Source: Arenicola marina
Taxonomy: Eukaryota > Annelida > Polychaeta > Arenicolidae
Length of the DNA stretch: 64,000 nt
Assembly (NCBI GenBank): GCA_964019135.1
Contig: OZ025260.1
Coordinates: forward strand, 38,607,373 to 38,671,372
Direction: 5' to 3'
Positions within the stretch are counted from its first letter, which is position 1; each line of letters starts with the position of its first letter. A program made the position numbers and the translations under genes. The notes beneath the pieces were generated by a model. It was not told the DNA's origin and made no database searches. It worked only from the letters and a program-made list of their open reading frames with translations. Shown here piece after piece: positions 13,061 to 23,694 of this stretch.

Positions 13061-14154
13061 CCCACTCAAACAAGGGAAGTCTCCAGGTGGCCTAACGGCT
13101 TCATGCATCGGTTCGTAGTCCTTAGCAACTAATATCTAGGTAATAGGGCTATAACATTCTCGTCACGCAGGTCGAAAGGTCAAAGGTCAAGGTCACAGCG
13201 ATTTTGTTTTCAAAAATAACTGAATTAAAAAAAAAATAATATAAAGAACTCGTATCGCCTTAAATATTGAAGGTACAGATCTCTGGCTAGTTTCAAAATG
13301 TGCTACTCTCCAAGACGCAGTTTTTGTACTGATCACTTTTTGATGCGTAGTACTCATTTTCGAGCAAATTGAGGTCATACGTTTTGCGGAAAACGCACTA
13401 AATGACCTCTTTCGGTTGTTTCGCTTTTTGACACATTTATCATCATGTTCTCGCTATGTTGTTCTAACATGTCATAGAAATATGAATTGAGATGACTTGT
13501 GACGAGTCTTAGAGTTTTCTGGTGCGTCACGTGACGTCACGATGACGTCACTTTTGGTACTTACAAAAAATCGTCAAAAATCGGGAAAAAATCATAAAAA
13601 TGTGCAACTGGCGTCATGTTGTAGGCAAAGTAATTTCGCGTATAGCTGCAAACTAAAAACGATACATTCCTATCTTACTTCCGGTTCCAGGGCCGACGGC
13701 ATTTCTCTATGGGACTTCCCATGTTAAAGCGCTGTATCTTTAGGCTGGGAAAAATGTTTTGTCGTGTATTTCACAAGTGCCTCCATCAAGCAACACCGCG
13801 ATTTTTTTCTTAGATAAACATGATACATAGTATTCGCAATGCTTACTATATGCAATTAGAGCAAAAAGTGACGTCACAGGATTTTTTGGAAATTTGGCCA
13901 ATGGTGAAAGATTTTTGGTGCTAGCAGAGGCTCAAACGGGCGTCCTATTCAAGCCATCACTCAATGCTTGCAGCTGTGGATGGATAATACTAAGCTGGGT
14001 CATATTCCGCGAACACGGTGACATAGCCATATTACTTTTCGGTATATAGTTGAAATCGTTTAACATTGGATCCTATGGGGAAAAATGAACTTGAGTGAAT
14101 ATGACCTGCTTCCGCTCAAACTATTTTAGTCTCCTTTGCCACACAGTGAGGTAC

Positions 14155-14701
14155 TTGTTTCTATATATTGAAAAGTGTTGTGTTATTCAAAACCTTCACC
14201 TGGGTAGGGGTTTTGATGTCAGAGCTATATAGTTCTGTGACTGGTCACATATTGGAGCGAACTGTGTTTCACCTATGGAAGAAATTACACAGTAGCCTGG
14301 CTGAAAGTTCAGATATTACAGTGTTGACAATTAATTGCTCTCAGTCATACAAACAAGTGTCAAGATTGTACCATCTGAACCCTCGGCTAACTGCACTGTA
14401 ATTAATAATACACCCCCTCCCTCTTCCTCCCTTTACTTGATTTAATGATTTACTGTGCCTGTGTTTAGATGTTAATGTTGAGGACTGTTCTTTAAGAGAA
14501 CAATAATGAAATAACTCCTCTGAATCTTTAAATATAAGTCTTACAGAAAGTTAATAATACATTTTTATCATGTCAAATATTGACACCTTCACCTCAGTAG
14601 ATCTTTACCATGCAGCCATGTTCTCAATGAAGAAATCTATGGCTTTAGAGAACCTTCCAGGTTACGTTCCCAAATACAGAAAGTAAAACTAGTAAAGACA
14701 G
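14155..14701. repeat. Ectopic copy of the IDS upstream segment 3046-3581
   Basis: Starts at TTGTTTCTATATATTG and ends at CTAGTAAAGACA. It matches 3046-3581 with only a handful of substitutions, so it is younger than the A/B duplication (the unit B counterpart at about 23,030-23,575 differs more). It lies 11 kb from its source, in the same orientation, inside the intron insertion. No terminal repeats or target-site duplication were recognised. Confidence 0.85.
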
Positions 14702-15334
14702 TCCCGCCGCAATGATAAACAAATGCAATTTTTGGGCATTTCGTCAAGCCATAGCTGAAGAACTATTTTTTCTATCGCCTAGCTCTTTAATCGAATAAGT
14801 GGTGGCAGTAAACCTTGGCGTACAACCACTAGGACGTTGTCGTGCGTCACGCCATGACGTCACCATAACATCATGACATCACACATCTTACGTAAGCTAT
14901 TACTCGGCTATTATAAGGTCAAAAATCATGTCATAGCTAACGTGCTCCTACGAAATGTTGGATTTGCTTTATTTTCAGCCACTGTGGCAATAGCTGTCAT
15001 AACCCGAGTTGATAAGTAGGTATATTAAAGAAATAGAAGCCATCTTGAGCATTTTCGCGAACGTCATATGAGGTCATGTCACGTCACGATGACGTGTTAT
15101 TAGATAAACAGTAAAATTCGTAGCGCCATTCATAATAAGTCAAGCAATCGCTCTTGAGTACAAAATTTCATGTTCACTTAAACTCTAATATGGCATTAAA
15201 TTGGCAGGCGGAAGATGCGTCACATGATGTCATCGTCACGTCACCGGCACAAACGACGGTTTTACATGTAATTCCGTTAATATCGGTTAATTGCTCATTG
15301 CTCAAAATAGAGCCTGCGGTGCGCACGTTGTCGG

Positions 15335-15770
15335 ATGAACGCGCTATTTGGCTCAAATTTCCCGTTATACGCGCTGTTTACCCCAAATTGTCCCGTATAC
15401 GCGCTGTTTATACAAAATTGCCCCCTATATGCGCTGTTCAGCTCAAATCGCCCGTTATATTCGCTATTTAGCATTAATTGCGCGTTACATGCGCTTTTTA
15501 ACCGACGATTACCCGCTACATGCGCAATTTAGCCCAAATTGCTCGTTATACGCGACATTTAGCTCAAATTGCCCGCGGAAAGCTCTACTTAGGTCGCAAA
15601 ATCTTTATTTTGCCAGCAGAAAGCTCTATTTTGCAAACGAAAAGCTCCATTTTGTCAACAGAGAGCTATATTTTGTCAACAGATAGCTCCATTTTGTCAA
15701 CAGAAAACTATATTTTGTCAACAGAAGGCTCTGTTTGGCATAAGTTGCTATCCCACGCCGCTAACTATGC
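15335..15770. repeat. Degenerate tandem array of about 30-bp units
   Basis: The first half repeats a unit like CCGTTATACGCGCTGTTTA with CAAATTG, about 30 bp per period. The second half (15,590-15,740) shifts to CAGAAAGCTCTATTTTGTCAA units of about 26 bp. Copies are well diverged. Short open frames across it only reflect the repeat. Confidence 0.75.
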
Positions 15771-16039
15771 TGAATAGCTCTCTGAAGGATATTTTTCGCC
15801 CAACGAAAACTCTATTTACCCCAAATTGTACCTTAAAAGCTATATTTGGGCCAAATTGTATTGTGTAATGGCCACGGAGCTGGAGAAACCATAATCAGCA
15901 TAGCAGCTTTGTTTGGCTGAATGCTGATGCTATTACGGATAAGTGGAGAAAAAGAGGTATAGCTGCACTCTGAAGCTGTATGATAGGGTTTTTTGAGTGC
16001 GTGGTGATACTTGAGCGAAAACTGCCCATCTCGGGCCAT

Positions 16040-16120
16040 CCCTCTATTACACGACTCCCTCCGTTATACGGTCTTTTCGGGCTAGTAGAACAAAAGTCGT
16101 ATAACGCGGGGACCACTGTA
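16040..16120 (-). mobile_element. Possible pogo/Tigger-like transposon end
   Basis: Read on the minus strand, the segment starts at a TA dinucleotide followed by CAGTGGTCCCCGCGTTATAC. This resembles terminal inverted repeats of pogo/Tigger elements, which insert at TA. The matching opposite end was not found nearby, so this is a remnant or a chance match. Confidence 0.35.
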
Positions 16121-16861
16121 TCTAATAAATGATGATATAAATTGATGGTAGCAATCGTGTTAAGTTTGGAACCGGCATTCATTGTGATAATCCTCAGACG
16201 CGATTCTGTATTGCCTAGGTGTGCAAAGCCTCGTGGGACAAGGAACTGCACCGAAATCTGCTGTGCCCAGTGAATGTCACGGAACAACCCGGGGGCAGTT
16301 TGCCGGACATACAAAGTGCTGAGTACGCCGTGAGCTACCTGAAGAATGTCTCACACGGGAGGGTGAAGGAACCTTTCTTCCTGGCCGTCGGCTTCCACAA
16401 GCCTCACGTCCCCTTCAAGTATCCCGAACAGTACCTCAGTGAGTGGCCGATATATGAGGATAGATGTCTACAGCTCTCATAATACGTTACATTACAAATT
16501 AGTCAATGTGACCTCGCAGATGATTGCTACAAATTAACTTAACGGCGATGTTCACGGGACTGGTACAGTTAATTGACGTACAATGACACGTAGTAACCAA
16601 CGTTGCATTACTAATGTTTCATTTGTAGTATTATCACTAGACGTATATCATTATTATCAATCCATATTTTCAGAACCATACCCTCTTAGTTCGATTAGTC
16701 TACCCCCGGATATCCACATACCTCATGGTATGCCCAAGGTGGCCTGGAATCTCTTTAGCCTTGACGGAGGCGAGGATATTTCTCGTCTCCACAACCCCTA
16801 CCCTTATGGACCAATGAGGCTCGACTACCAGGTAGGCCACATTGAATCAGATCTTCCAGCA

Positions 16862-17060
16862 ATAACGGCACGTGGATCGGTGGTTCGAGCCTCGCGGTGG
16901 CCATGTCTGTGTGGTCGCAGAATAAAGATCCCATTTCCTGTTACGCAAAGAGTAGGGATTACCCCGGGGACATGGCTCCGCTCTTCCATTCCTTCTCTCT
17001 TTGACGCGAGGGCCAGCATTGGTTAAGACGTCCAGAATATACAACCAACCAACCAGCAAT
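16862..17060 (+). mobile_element. Headless SINE remnant in IDS copy A
   Basis: Contains GTGGATCGGTGGTTCGAG, ATGTCTGTGTGGTCGCA, AAAGATCCCA and CGCAAAGAGTAGGG in the same order as the SINE at 32,466-32,790 in the same intron of copy B. About 70 bp of the tRNA-like head present in B is missing here. The element was therefore inserted before the tandem duplication and was later trimmed in A. Confidence 0.65.
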
Positions 17061-18511
17061 GAGGCTGATAGCTATGCGCGTTAAGCCCGTCATAGCGCTA
17101 TCGTTCCCCTGCAAACTACAAGATGACAAGGGTTATATCTCATGTGAACACGTGTTTCTATGATCTTTTCTTTGCAGTATCTGCTGCGGCAAAACTACTA
17201 CGCGTCCACGACTTACATGGATGACCTTGTGGGTCACGTACTTAGTACCCTGGATGACCTTGGACTTGCAAACAACACCATTGTGACATTCCACGGAGAT
17301 CATGGTGCGTATGGCAGTAGAGATGATGTATAAATAGGAGTATGTTTCCTAAATTCGTTGGTATCAATACTTTAATTGAACGATAAATGACGTGATAAGA
17401 CGAGTGTTGAGGCAACACGTTACCTTAGATATCCCACATATTGAACTTGTTTGTCTGCAGGAACATTTTGAATGGCATTGTACGTACTTTGGTGAGTGCA
17501 ATTTGGGCCAGTGCGGTAAAGCATATCTTGCTGCTTAATTTACGTTAGGTATTAACACCAGTAGTGTTCTATAATGTCGAAGCACGCAGTAAGGGTGTTA
17601 AAAGGATTTTTATGCTTTTTTTTCAAGGCTGGGCTCTAGGTGAACATCAAGAGTGGGCCAAGTTCAGTAACTTTGAAGTAGCGGTCAACGTGCCAATGAT
17701 GGTGTACGTACCAGGAGTAACACACCCGCGGTCACCGAAAGGAACCGTCTTCCCCTATATTGATCCACTCGAATTGTCCGAAACACAGCGCTCAAAGCGG
17801 CCTAAAGGCGAACTACCACCTCGTCACCCAGATGAAGAAGAGAAGACTGCGTTCACAGCGGAAATGCGGTATTTTATGAATGTTCAAAAGCGTGTGGACA
17901 TATCAAAACATAAACACTACTTTGGTTTGGATATTGGCAACAATCCGAATATGTTAGATGCGTCAGAGATAACATCGAGATGGAAAGGCGGTTACGTCAC
18001 TTCCGCCCTGGTGGAGGCAGTTGACCTATTTCCAACGTTGGCTCAGCTGGCAGGTCTTAGCCACGTACCAACGTGCCCGGTGCCTTCAAACGGAATTGAC
18101 CTTTGTACTGAAGGTCACAGCTTCGCGTCTGTTATTCACAACGTCACGGGAGTTCCCATGAATGGGAAGAAAGTATCACTTGGCGAGTGGAAGAGCGCGG
18201 CTTTCAGTCAGTACCCGAGACCGTCGTACTACCCGCAGTATAACAGCTTCTACACGCTGCTAAAAGACATCAAGATCATGGGCTACACGATGAGAACCAC
18301 AGACTACCGTTACACTGAATGGGTCCAGTTTAACCACACGTGTTTCTGCGCCAATTGGGAGGACGTCACCGCCCGGGAGCTGTACATGCATGGCACCGAC
18401 CCGGGCGAGGACGAAAACCGAGCTTACGAGGCCAGCTTCCAACACGTGGTCAAGGCAGCCTCGGATAAACTGCACAGGGGTTGGCCAGATGCGCTGCCTC
18501 CGTCATCATAA

Positions 18512-19579
18512 TCTGCTTCTGTCGTCATAACCTGCCTCAGTCGTCATGACCGTCAGGACGTAAGGCATGTGCAGTGTAGAGGCGAAGGAACCATGGAACA
18601 AAGGGCTAATATGCATATAAGTAACAGTTTTTTTAGCAAAACTGTAGAATCGTTGGCTTATACGGTACTAACAGCAGTGTGGTCGCTTTATGTATGACTG
18701 AATAGTATTAAAAATAATTGCAAGGCTAACAAGTGTTTTTGAGGAACCACGGAACCAAGGGCTAATATGCATAAGTAAAAGTTATATAATCAAAACCTGC
18801 ACATTCGTTGGCTTATGCTAACAGCATTCCACAATGAAGCGAGGCGTTTGTCTATATTTTTGCAAGCGTTGAAACTAGAAAAGTAGGTGAGTGATTAATA
18901 ACATATCAACTTTAAGTAAGACTCAGGACGTTGTGGTAATGGGAGGAAAATGTGTTTTAAGACGCTTTATGTATGGATGAATAGTATTAATAGGAATTGT
19001 AACGATAACAAGTATTCTTGATATAGGTTTGTGATGCCAATTTATTATGTATACGTGGCTTATAATGTTACTGACGAATATATTAATAATAATTGTAAGG
19101 CTAACGAGTGTTTCTGATGGAGGGTTGTGATGCCAATCTATGATGTATGTGTGGCTTATAATGTCACTGATGACTTTTTTTAAACGTGCTGCTTTCCACC
19201 ATGCACACTAATTTAGATTTTTGTATCAAATTTTGATGATGATCTCCGTGCTGAGTTTTATTTGTGGTGAAACTGTTCTCCCCAAGCTATATAAAACCCT
19301 TCCTGTCTTTCTGAAAAAAGTTGTCACAATTATATATGTACATGTATATGAGTATGCCAATATCATGTTCGCCCTTTGGCGTCTTTTGGCAAGGCCTGGA
19401 CCAGTCCTGAAAATGTACTGAAGTGAATCATTTTATACATATGATATTGAAATGTGAAAAAGTCTGTGATATTTTAATTGAGAAGTGTTGTTTTTAACTT
19501 TGGCGCCTTCCTACAATATCCTGAAAAATTGTCTTCCATTTTCAGTGTGTACATGATATGTTTCCATTGCCCTAATAAA
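18512..19579 (+). other. 3' flank / likely 3' UTR of IDS copy A with internal repeats
   Basis: Follows the TAA stop and contains diverged direct repeats. GGCTAATATGCATA with GGAACCA/CGGAACC occurs at 18,587 and 18,741. A GAATAGTATTAA segment with GGCTAACAAGTG is repeated near 18,700, 18,975 and 19,080. GTGATGCCAAT with GTGGCTTATAATGT occurs twice between 19,030 and 19,165. A canonical AATAAA at 19574-19579 could end the transcript. Confidence 0.5.
19574..19579 (+). terminator. Candidate polyadenylation signal of IDS copy A
   Basis: AATAAA about 1.06 kb after the stop codon. Not supported by transcript data. Confidence 0.35.
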
Positions 19580-19857
19580 TGATGTATTTGTAACACTTCT
19601 GGTTCGCACGTTATTTTGTCCTTATCTTACAGCTGCATTGACCCTTTTCATGCAGTGACACGATATGAACTAAAGGCACTTTCCCAAACCAAGCGAGACA
19701 AGATAATGTATTATAAAGTTTTAGTTAACGTCGGTATTAAAAAGCCAATCACCAAGTAAGTCTAAAATTGGCTAAGCAACATTTATTCACTTTCAATTGC
19801 ATTATTTTCTTATTGATGTGTAAAACATTCTAGATCATTTAAACTATTTTTTGTGTG

Positions 19858-20890
19858 TCTGTCGTCTAATGCCACCCGCCGTCCTGACACAGGCCCGGGG
19901 TCTGTCCACTAACGTCACCCGTCGTCCTGACACAGGCCGTGGGTCTGTCCGCTAACGTCACCCGCCGTCCTGACACAGGCCGTGGGTCTGTCCACTAACG
20001 TCACCCGCCGTCCTGACACAGGCCGTGGGTCTGTCCACTAAAGTCACCCGTCGTCCTGACACAGGCCGTGGGTCTGTCCACTAACGTCACCCGTCGTCCT
20101 GACACATGTCGTGGGTCTGTCCACTTACGTCACCCGCCGTCCTGGCACAGGCCGTGGGTCTGTCTACTTACGTCACCCGCCGTCCTGACACAAGCCGTGG
20201 GTCTGTCCACTAACGTCACCCGCCGTCCTGACACAGGCCGTGGGTCTGTCCACTAACGTCACCCGCCGTGCTGACACAGGCCGTGGGTCTGTCCACTAAC
20301 CTTACCCGTCGTCCTGACACAGGCCGTGGGTCTGTCCACTAACGTCACCCGCCGTCCTGACACAGGCCGTGGGTCTGTCCACTTACGTCACCCGCCGTCA
20401 TGCCACAGGCCGTGGGTCTGTCGGCTAACGTCACCTGTCGTGCTGTCACAGGCCGCGGGTCTGTCGACTAACCTCACCCGCCGTCCTGACATAGGCCGTG
20501 GGTCTGTCCGCTAACGTCACCCGTTGTCCTGACACAGGCCGTGGGTCTGTCCGCTAGCGCCACCCGTCGTCCTGACACAGGCCGTGGGTCTGTTCACTGA
20601 CGTCACCCGCCGTGCTGACACAGGCCGTGGGTCTGTCCACTAACGTCACCCGCCGTGCTGACACAGGCCGTGGGTCTGTCCGCTAACGTCACCCGCCGTC
20701 CTGGCACAGGTCGTGGGTCTGTCCACTTACGTCACCCGCCGTGCTGACACAGGCCGTGGGTCTGTCGACTAACGTACGTCACCCGCCGTGCTGACACAGG
20801 CCGTGGGTCTGTCCGCTAACGTCACCCGTTGTCCTGACATAGGCCGTGGGTCTGTCCGCTAACGTCACCCGTCATCCTGAAACAGGCCGT
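19858..20890. repeat. 43-bp minisatellite, second locus, about 24 copies
   Basis: Same unit family as 1-1495 (GTGGGTCTGTCCACTAACG ... CTGACACAGGCC). It lies between the end of IDS unit A and the start of unit B, so it sits at the junction of the tandem duplication. It may have supplied the homology for unequal exchange. Confidence 0.96.
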
Positions 20891-21620
20891 ATTGCGCCAG
20901 CGATGCACGGACATGAAGTGAACCGAGTAGGCCTTCATTTGCTCAGGTAACGGCCGGGAAATTAAAGTGCACGGTCAGTTGCTCACGTGGGCACGGCAGA
21001 CGCACGAGAAAAGAGCGTTGCTTTTCCGGCTCTGGTGAGGTGAGGTGAGTAGATTGAAACGAAAAACCATGGTCAGCTGCCCAGATAAAGTAGTACACGT
21101 TTTCAAATAGCTAGAACCAGTTTACAGTAAGCTGCATATACGGCGGTCAGGCATTTGTTTTTTAGTATTGCTACGGTACGGCGTCGGTTAGTCACAAATA
21201 GAAACGTTTCAACGCCTTGTTAGATGGTCAGTATTGTGACTGTTCGGCGTTTTCAATCTATAGCTGAGGAAAAGAGAGTGGACATGAAGTCGCTATGGCA
21301 GGAGGACGCATAAGTCGTGAAGGCCAGGGAACCTGTATCGAGCCCAGGTCACGTCTGATTGCGGTAGTCGTTGCTCGCTCACTACATCTTATTTCGGCGT
21401 TTGGTCAAAGACCGGTCATGTGACATCTCATGTGGCCAGCCAAAACAACAAACCTCGTGATCTGTGATAAGCAATCATGAAGCGGCTGCTACTGATTGCC
21501 TTAAGTAATAAATACCATTTATTCAATTCTAATTAAGAAATAAAGCTATTGCATGAGATGATCTGTCGTGTCGCCAGCTTCACATTACTCCGAAACGTTC
21601 TTACAAAGACAAAGTTACAT
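20891..21620. other. 5' flank of IDS unit B
   Basis: From 21,336 onward this aligns with 1,496 onward in unit A (CGAGCCCAGGTCACGT, then TCGGCGTTTGGTCAAAGACC and CATGTGACATCTCATGTGGCC). The first 440 bp have no counterpart in A within the window. No exon with a phase-1 donor and a signal-peptide-like frame could be recognised, so IDS exon 1 remains unassigned. Confidence 0.5.
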
Positions 21621-21629
21621 GTCTAAACA

Positions 21630-21959
21630 TAGCCTCGGGAGACCCACTCGGTTCCAGCATGGGATTTGCACGGGGACTTTTAAACAGAATAGGCGCATTT
21701 GGAAATTCTGAATCATCTGGAGGCACACTGGGGCTAAATATCATATTTTTGCATAGATTAATCTTTTACCTATCAAATACTTCCAAACAATCTAAAAGAT
21801 TGATCATCTATATATGTCTGCAAGATGATTTACGAAGCACCAACGTCCGAACCGGGCGCCATACTTGTTTTTGCCGTGTGTTCTGTTTAAAAGTCCCTGT
21901 GCGAAACCCAGGCTGGAACCGAGACCCAACGGCGGAACAGAGTAGGTCTCCTGAGGCTA
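21630..21959. mobile_element. TIR transposon/MITE with 9-bp target duplication (unit B only)
   Basis: A 330-bp element with long terminal inverted repeats. The left end starts TAGCCTCGGGAGACC and, read inward, the right end starts TAGCCTCAGGAGACC. Both arms continue through GGTTCCAGC and GGGACTTTTAAACAGAA; the right arm has about 18 extra bases. It is flanked by GTCTAAACA on both sides (21621-21629 and 21960-21968). The equivalent site in unit A (about 1,843) has a single GTCTAAA and no element, so insertion followed the duplication. A 9-bp duplication and long arms suggest a Mutator-like non-autonomous element; that assignment is inferred. Confidence 0.8.
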
Positions 21960-21986
21960 GTCTAAACAGACTGTTTACACCACACT

Positions 21987-22102
21987 CCACAGGCACTTCA
22001 ATCATAGGGGGGGGTGGGGGGGATCAATAGATCTGAGCACAGCTTTAGAACTGCCCTTAATTAAGACCCATCCCCCCCCCTTATCATTCAAGTGCCTGTG
22101 GT
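21987..22102. repeat. Hairpin with G-run and C-run arms
   Basis: CACAGGCACTTCAATCATA followed by a G-run (left arm) is mirrored by a C-run followed by TTATCATTCAAGTGCCTGTG (right arm). About 45 bp lie between them, including TCAATAGATCTGAGCACAGC, which occurs again at 22,292. A smaller inverted pair (CACTCCTGACGCC / GGCGTCAGGAGTG) follows at 22,115-22,177. The whole stretch is absent from unit A. Confidence 0.7.
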
Positions 22103-22348
22103 TTACACGCCACTCCTGACGCCTATAAAAAAAGCATCAGGAATGACGCCACTGTTTAATTAAGGCGTCAGGAGTGACAGGGCACTGTTTAATTTTATTA
22201 AGCTTTATAAATATTGATGTAAGAAACTTAATTTTTAGTAAGAATTTTAATGGTGGTTTTGATAAGTTGTTTATATACTCTGGAGGTCTGGTCAATAGAT
22301 CTGAGCACAGCTTTAGAACTGGTAACTACCCTTAATTAAATTTGTTAA

Positions 22349-22731
22349 AGTTACATGTGGAGCTGACCGTTGCAACGGCTGTACCAAAATAAACATAAAC
22401 AGGAAATGTTACCTTTGACCACAAGCAGTGTCAACGGCCACCGCCAAAGAAAAATTGGCGCTCCGGACGCTTCTATTGTCTCATATAATTTAGCGCTTGG
22501 GCCCCCTGTCGGTGGCACCGGTGTACACACGTTTATGACGTTTCAAATCAGCACAAGTTTTCATTTTTGTGGAGGACAATTCATGAATTTGAAATGTTTT
22601 GCTCATTGGCAGATAATTGGTGAGCGATATGGTAGGTGTTTATTGTCTGTTATGAACCTTAAGGCCTTAGGTTTGTGTTCTTATACGCAAATTTGGCATT
22701 CAAAAACAGCGAAACAACTCCACATGCATCT
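22349..22731. mobile_element. 383-bp MITE flanked by TTAA (unit B only)
   Basis: Terminal inverted repeats read AGTTACATGTGGAGCTG at the left end and, inward from the right end, AGATGCATGTGGAGTTG. TTAA flanks both sides (22345-22348 and 22732-22735). Unit A has a single TTAA at the matching place (2548-2551) inside otherwise similar sequence, so this is a clean empty site. TTAA targeting is typical of piggyBac and Kolobok transposons. No transposase is encoded. Confidence 0.8.
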
Positions 22732-22791
22732 TTAACAGTAAAGGCCCTTAATTAGCCTTAGGCTTAGGCTTACTACACAGTAGACAGTTCT

Positions 22792-23101
22792 TAGCTCTCA
22801 CATCAAAACCACCACCAAGGTGAAGGTCTTGAATAGCGCAACATGTAGCATGATCTGTCCACTGTGATAAAGTTGTAGCGTCCCTTTCGAAAGCTCCCAG
22901 CGCAAAGTGTTCAACTAATGTTTAAAATATTTACCATTTTGCAATCAAGAAACTTTATTCTTACTCCTGGCACCTTTTCTGACATAAGCCCCTTATGAGA
23001 TCAGGTTATGTATGCTGTCATGCTTGTTTTCCATAGAGTTATTGAAAAGTGTTATGCTATTCAAAACCTTCACCTGGGTGGGGGTTTTGATGTCAGAGCT
23101 A
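22792..23101. mobile_element. Inverted-repeat element (unit B copy)
   Basis: Counterpart of 2593-3110, with arms TAGCTCTCACATCAAAACC and GGTTTTGATGTCAGAGCTA. It lacks the nested SINE. Shared position in both units shows that it predates the duplication. Confidence 0.5.
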
Positions 23102-23694
23102 TATAATTCTGTGTCTGGACACATATTGGAGTGGATTGTGTTTTATCTATGTAAGAAACTACACAGTAGCCTGGCTGAAAGTTCAGACATTACAGTGTTG
23201 ACACTTACTCTCAGTCATACAAACAAGTGCCAAGACTCTACCATATAACTCTCAGGTTAACTGCACTGTAATTAATAATACACCCCCCCCCTCTTCCTCC
23301 CTTTACTTGATTTATTGATTAACTGTGCCTGTGTTTAGATGTCAATATGGAGAACTGTTCTTTAAGAGAACGATAATGAAATAACTCCTTTGAATCTTTA
23401 AATATTAGTCTTACAGAAAGTTAATAATACATTATTATCATGTCAAATATTGACACCTTCACCTCAGTAGATCTCTACCATCCAGCCATGTTGTCAATGA
23501 TGAAATCTATATGGCTTTAGAGAACCTTCCAGAAGGTTACATTCCCAAATACAGAAAGTAAAACTACTAAAGACAAATGGTAATATCTGTTTAAAAAGTA
23601 CAACAGCAATTGGAAAATAGATTAAGTGTAAAGATGCACATTTCTGAAAAACTTTATTTACCTGCCAAAATTATCAATTGTCCTTGGTTTACAG

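Larger units (their letters stand above)
12945..16120. mobile_element. About 3.2-kb composite insertion in intron of IDS copy A
   Basis: The matching intron in copy B is only 312 bp, whereas this one is 3,387 bp. The extra DNA starts with a near-perfect palindrome (GACGAAAATT TTC AATTTTCGTC, 12,949-12,971), then a GT microsatellite, AGGTCAAAGGTCAAGGTCA, and several GTCACGTGACGTCAC-type runs (13,525; 14,850; 15,080; 15,225). It also holds a copied segment (14,155-14,701), a degenerate tandem array and a DNA-transposon-like end. Related sequence with TTTCAATTTTCG and AGGTCAAAGGTCAAG is in UFSP2 intron 1 (38,740-38,880). No protein domain is recognised. Confidence 0.55.
3785..18511 (+). pseudogene. 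IDS: Iduronate-2-sulfatase paralogue, copy A, frame-broken
   Basis: Seven exons align one-to-one with copy B: 3785-3948, 4498-4676, 12744-12831, 16219-16438, 16674-16831, 17178-17304 and 17628-18511, all with AG/GT borders. Family features seen are VIDDLR near the start, the formylglycine motif CGPSR (Cys codon 4507-4509), GKVFHPG, GFHKPH and GDHG. The functional enzyme removes 2-O-sulfate from iduronate in lysosomal dermatan and heparan sulfate. Two lesions break this copy. The 4498 exon is 179 nt instead of 178 and runs into TAA at 4603-4605. The 12744 exon is 88 nt instead of 89, having lost one A near 12,814. Substitutions sit beside both indels, which argues against simple homopolymer errors. 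The four downstream exons stay open (the last gives 294 residues). Exon 1 with the signal peptide was not found. An assembly error remains possible. Confidence 0.82.

Noticed and set aside
15895..16314. 139-residue minus-strand frame
   Set aside because: Overlaps an IDS exon in antisense plus a repeat-derived intron. No recognisable similarity.
18260..18475. 71-residue minus-strand frame, also present at 33929-34144
   Set aside because: Antisense shadow of the conserved IDS last exon; its conservation follows from the + strand gene.
22370..22735. 121-residue frame upstream of IDS copy B
   Set aside because: Lies within the TTAA-flanked MITE and has no domain or counterpart in unit A.
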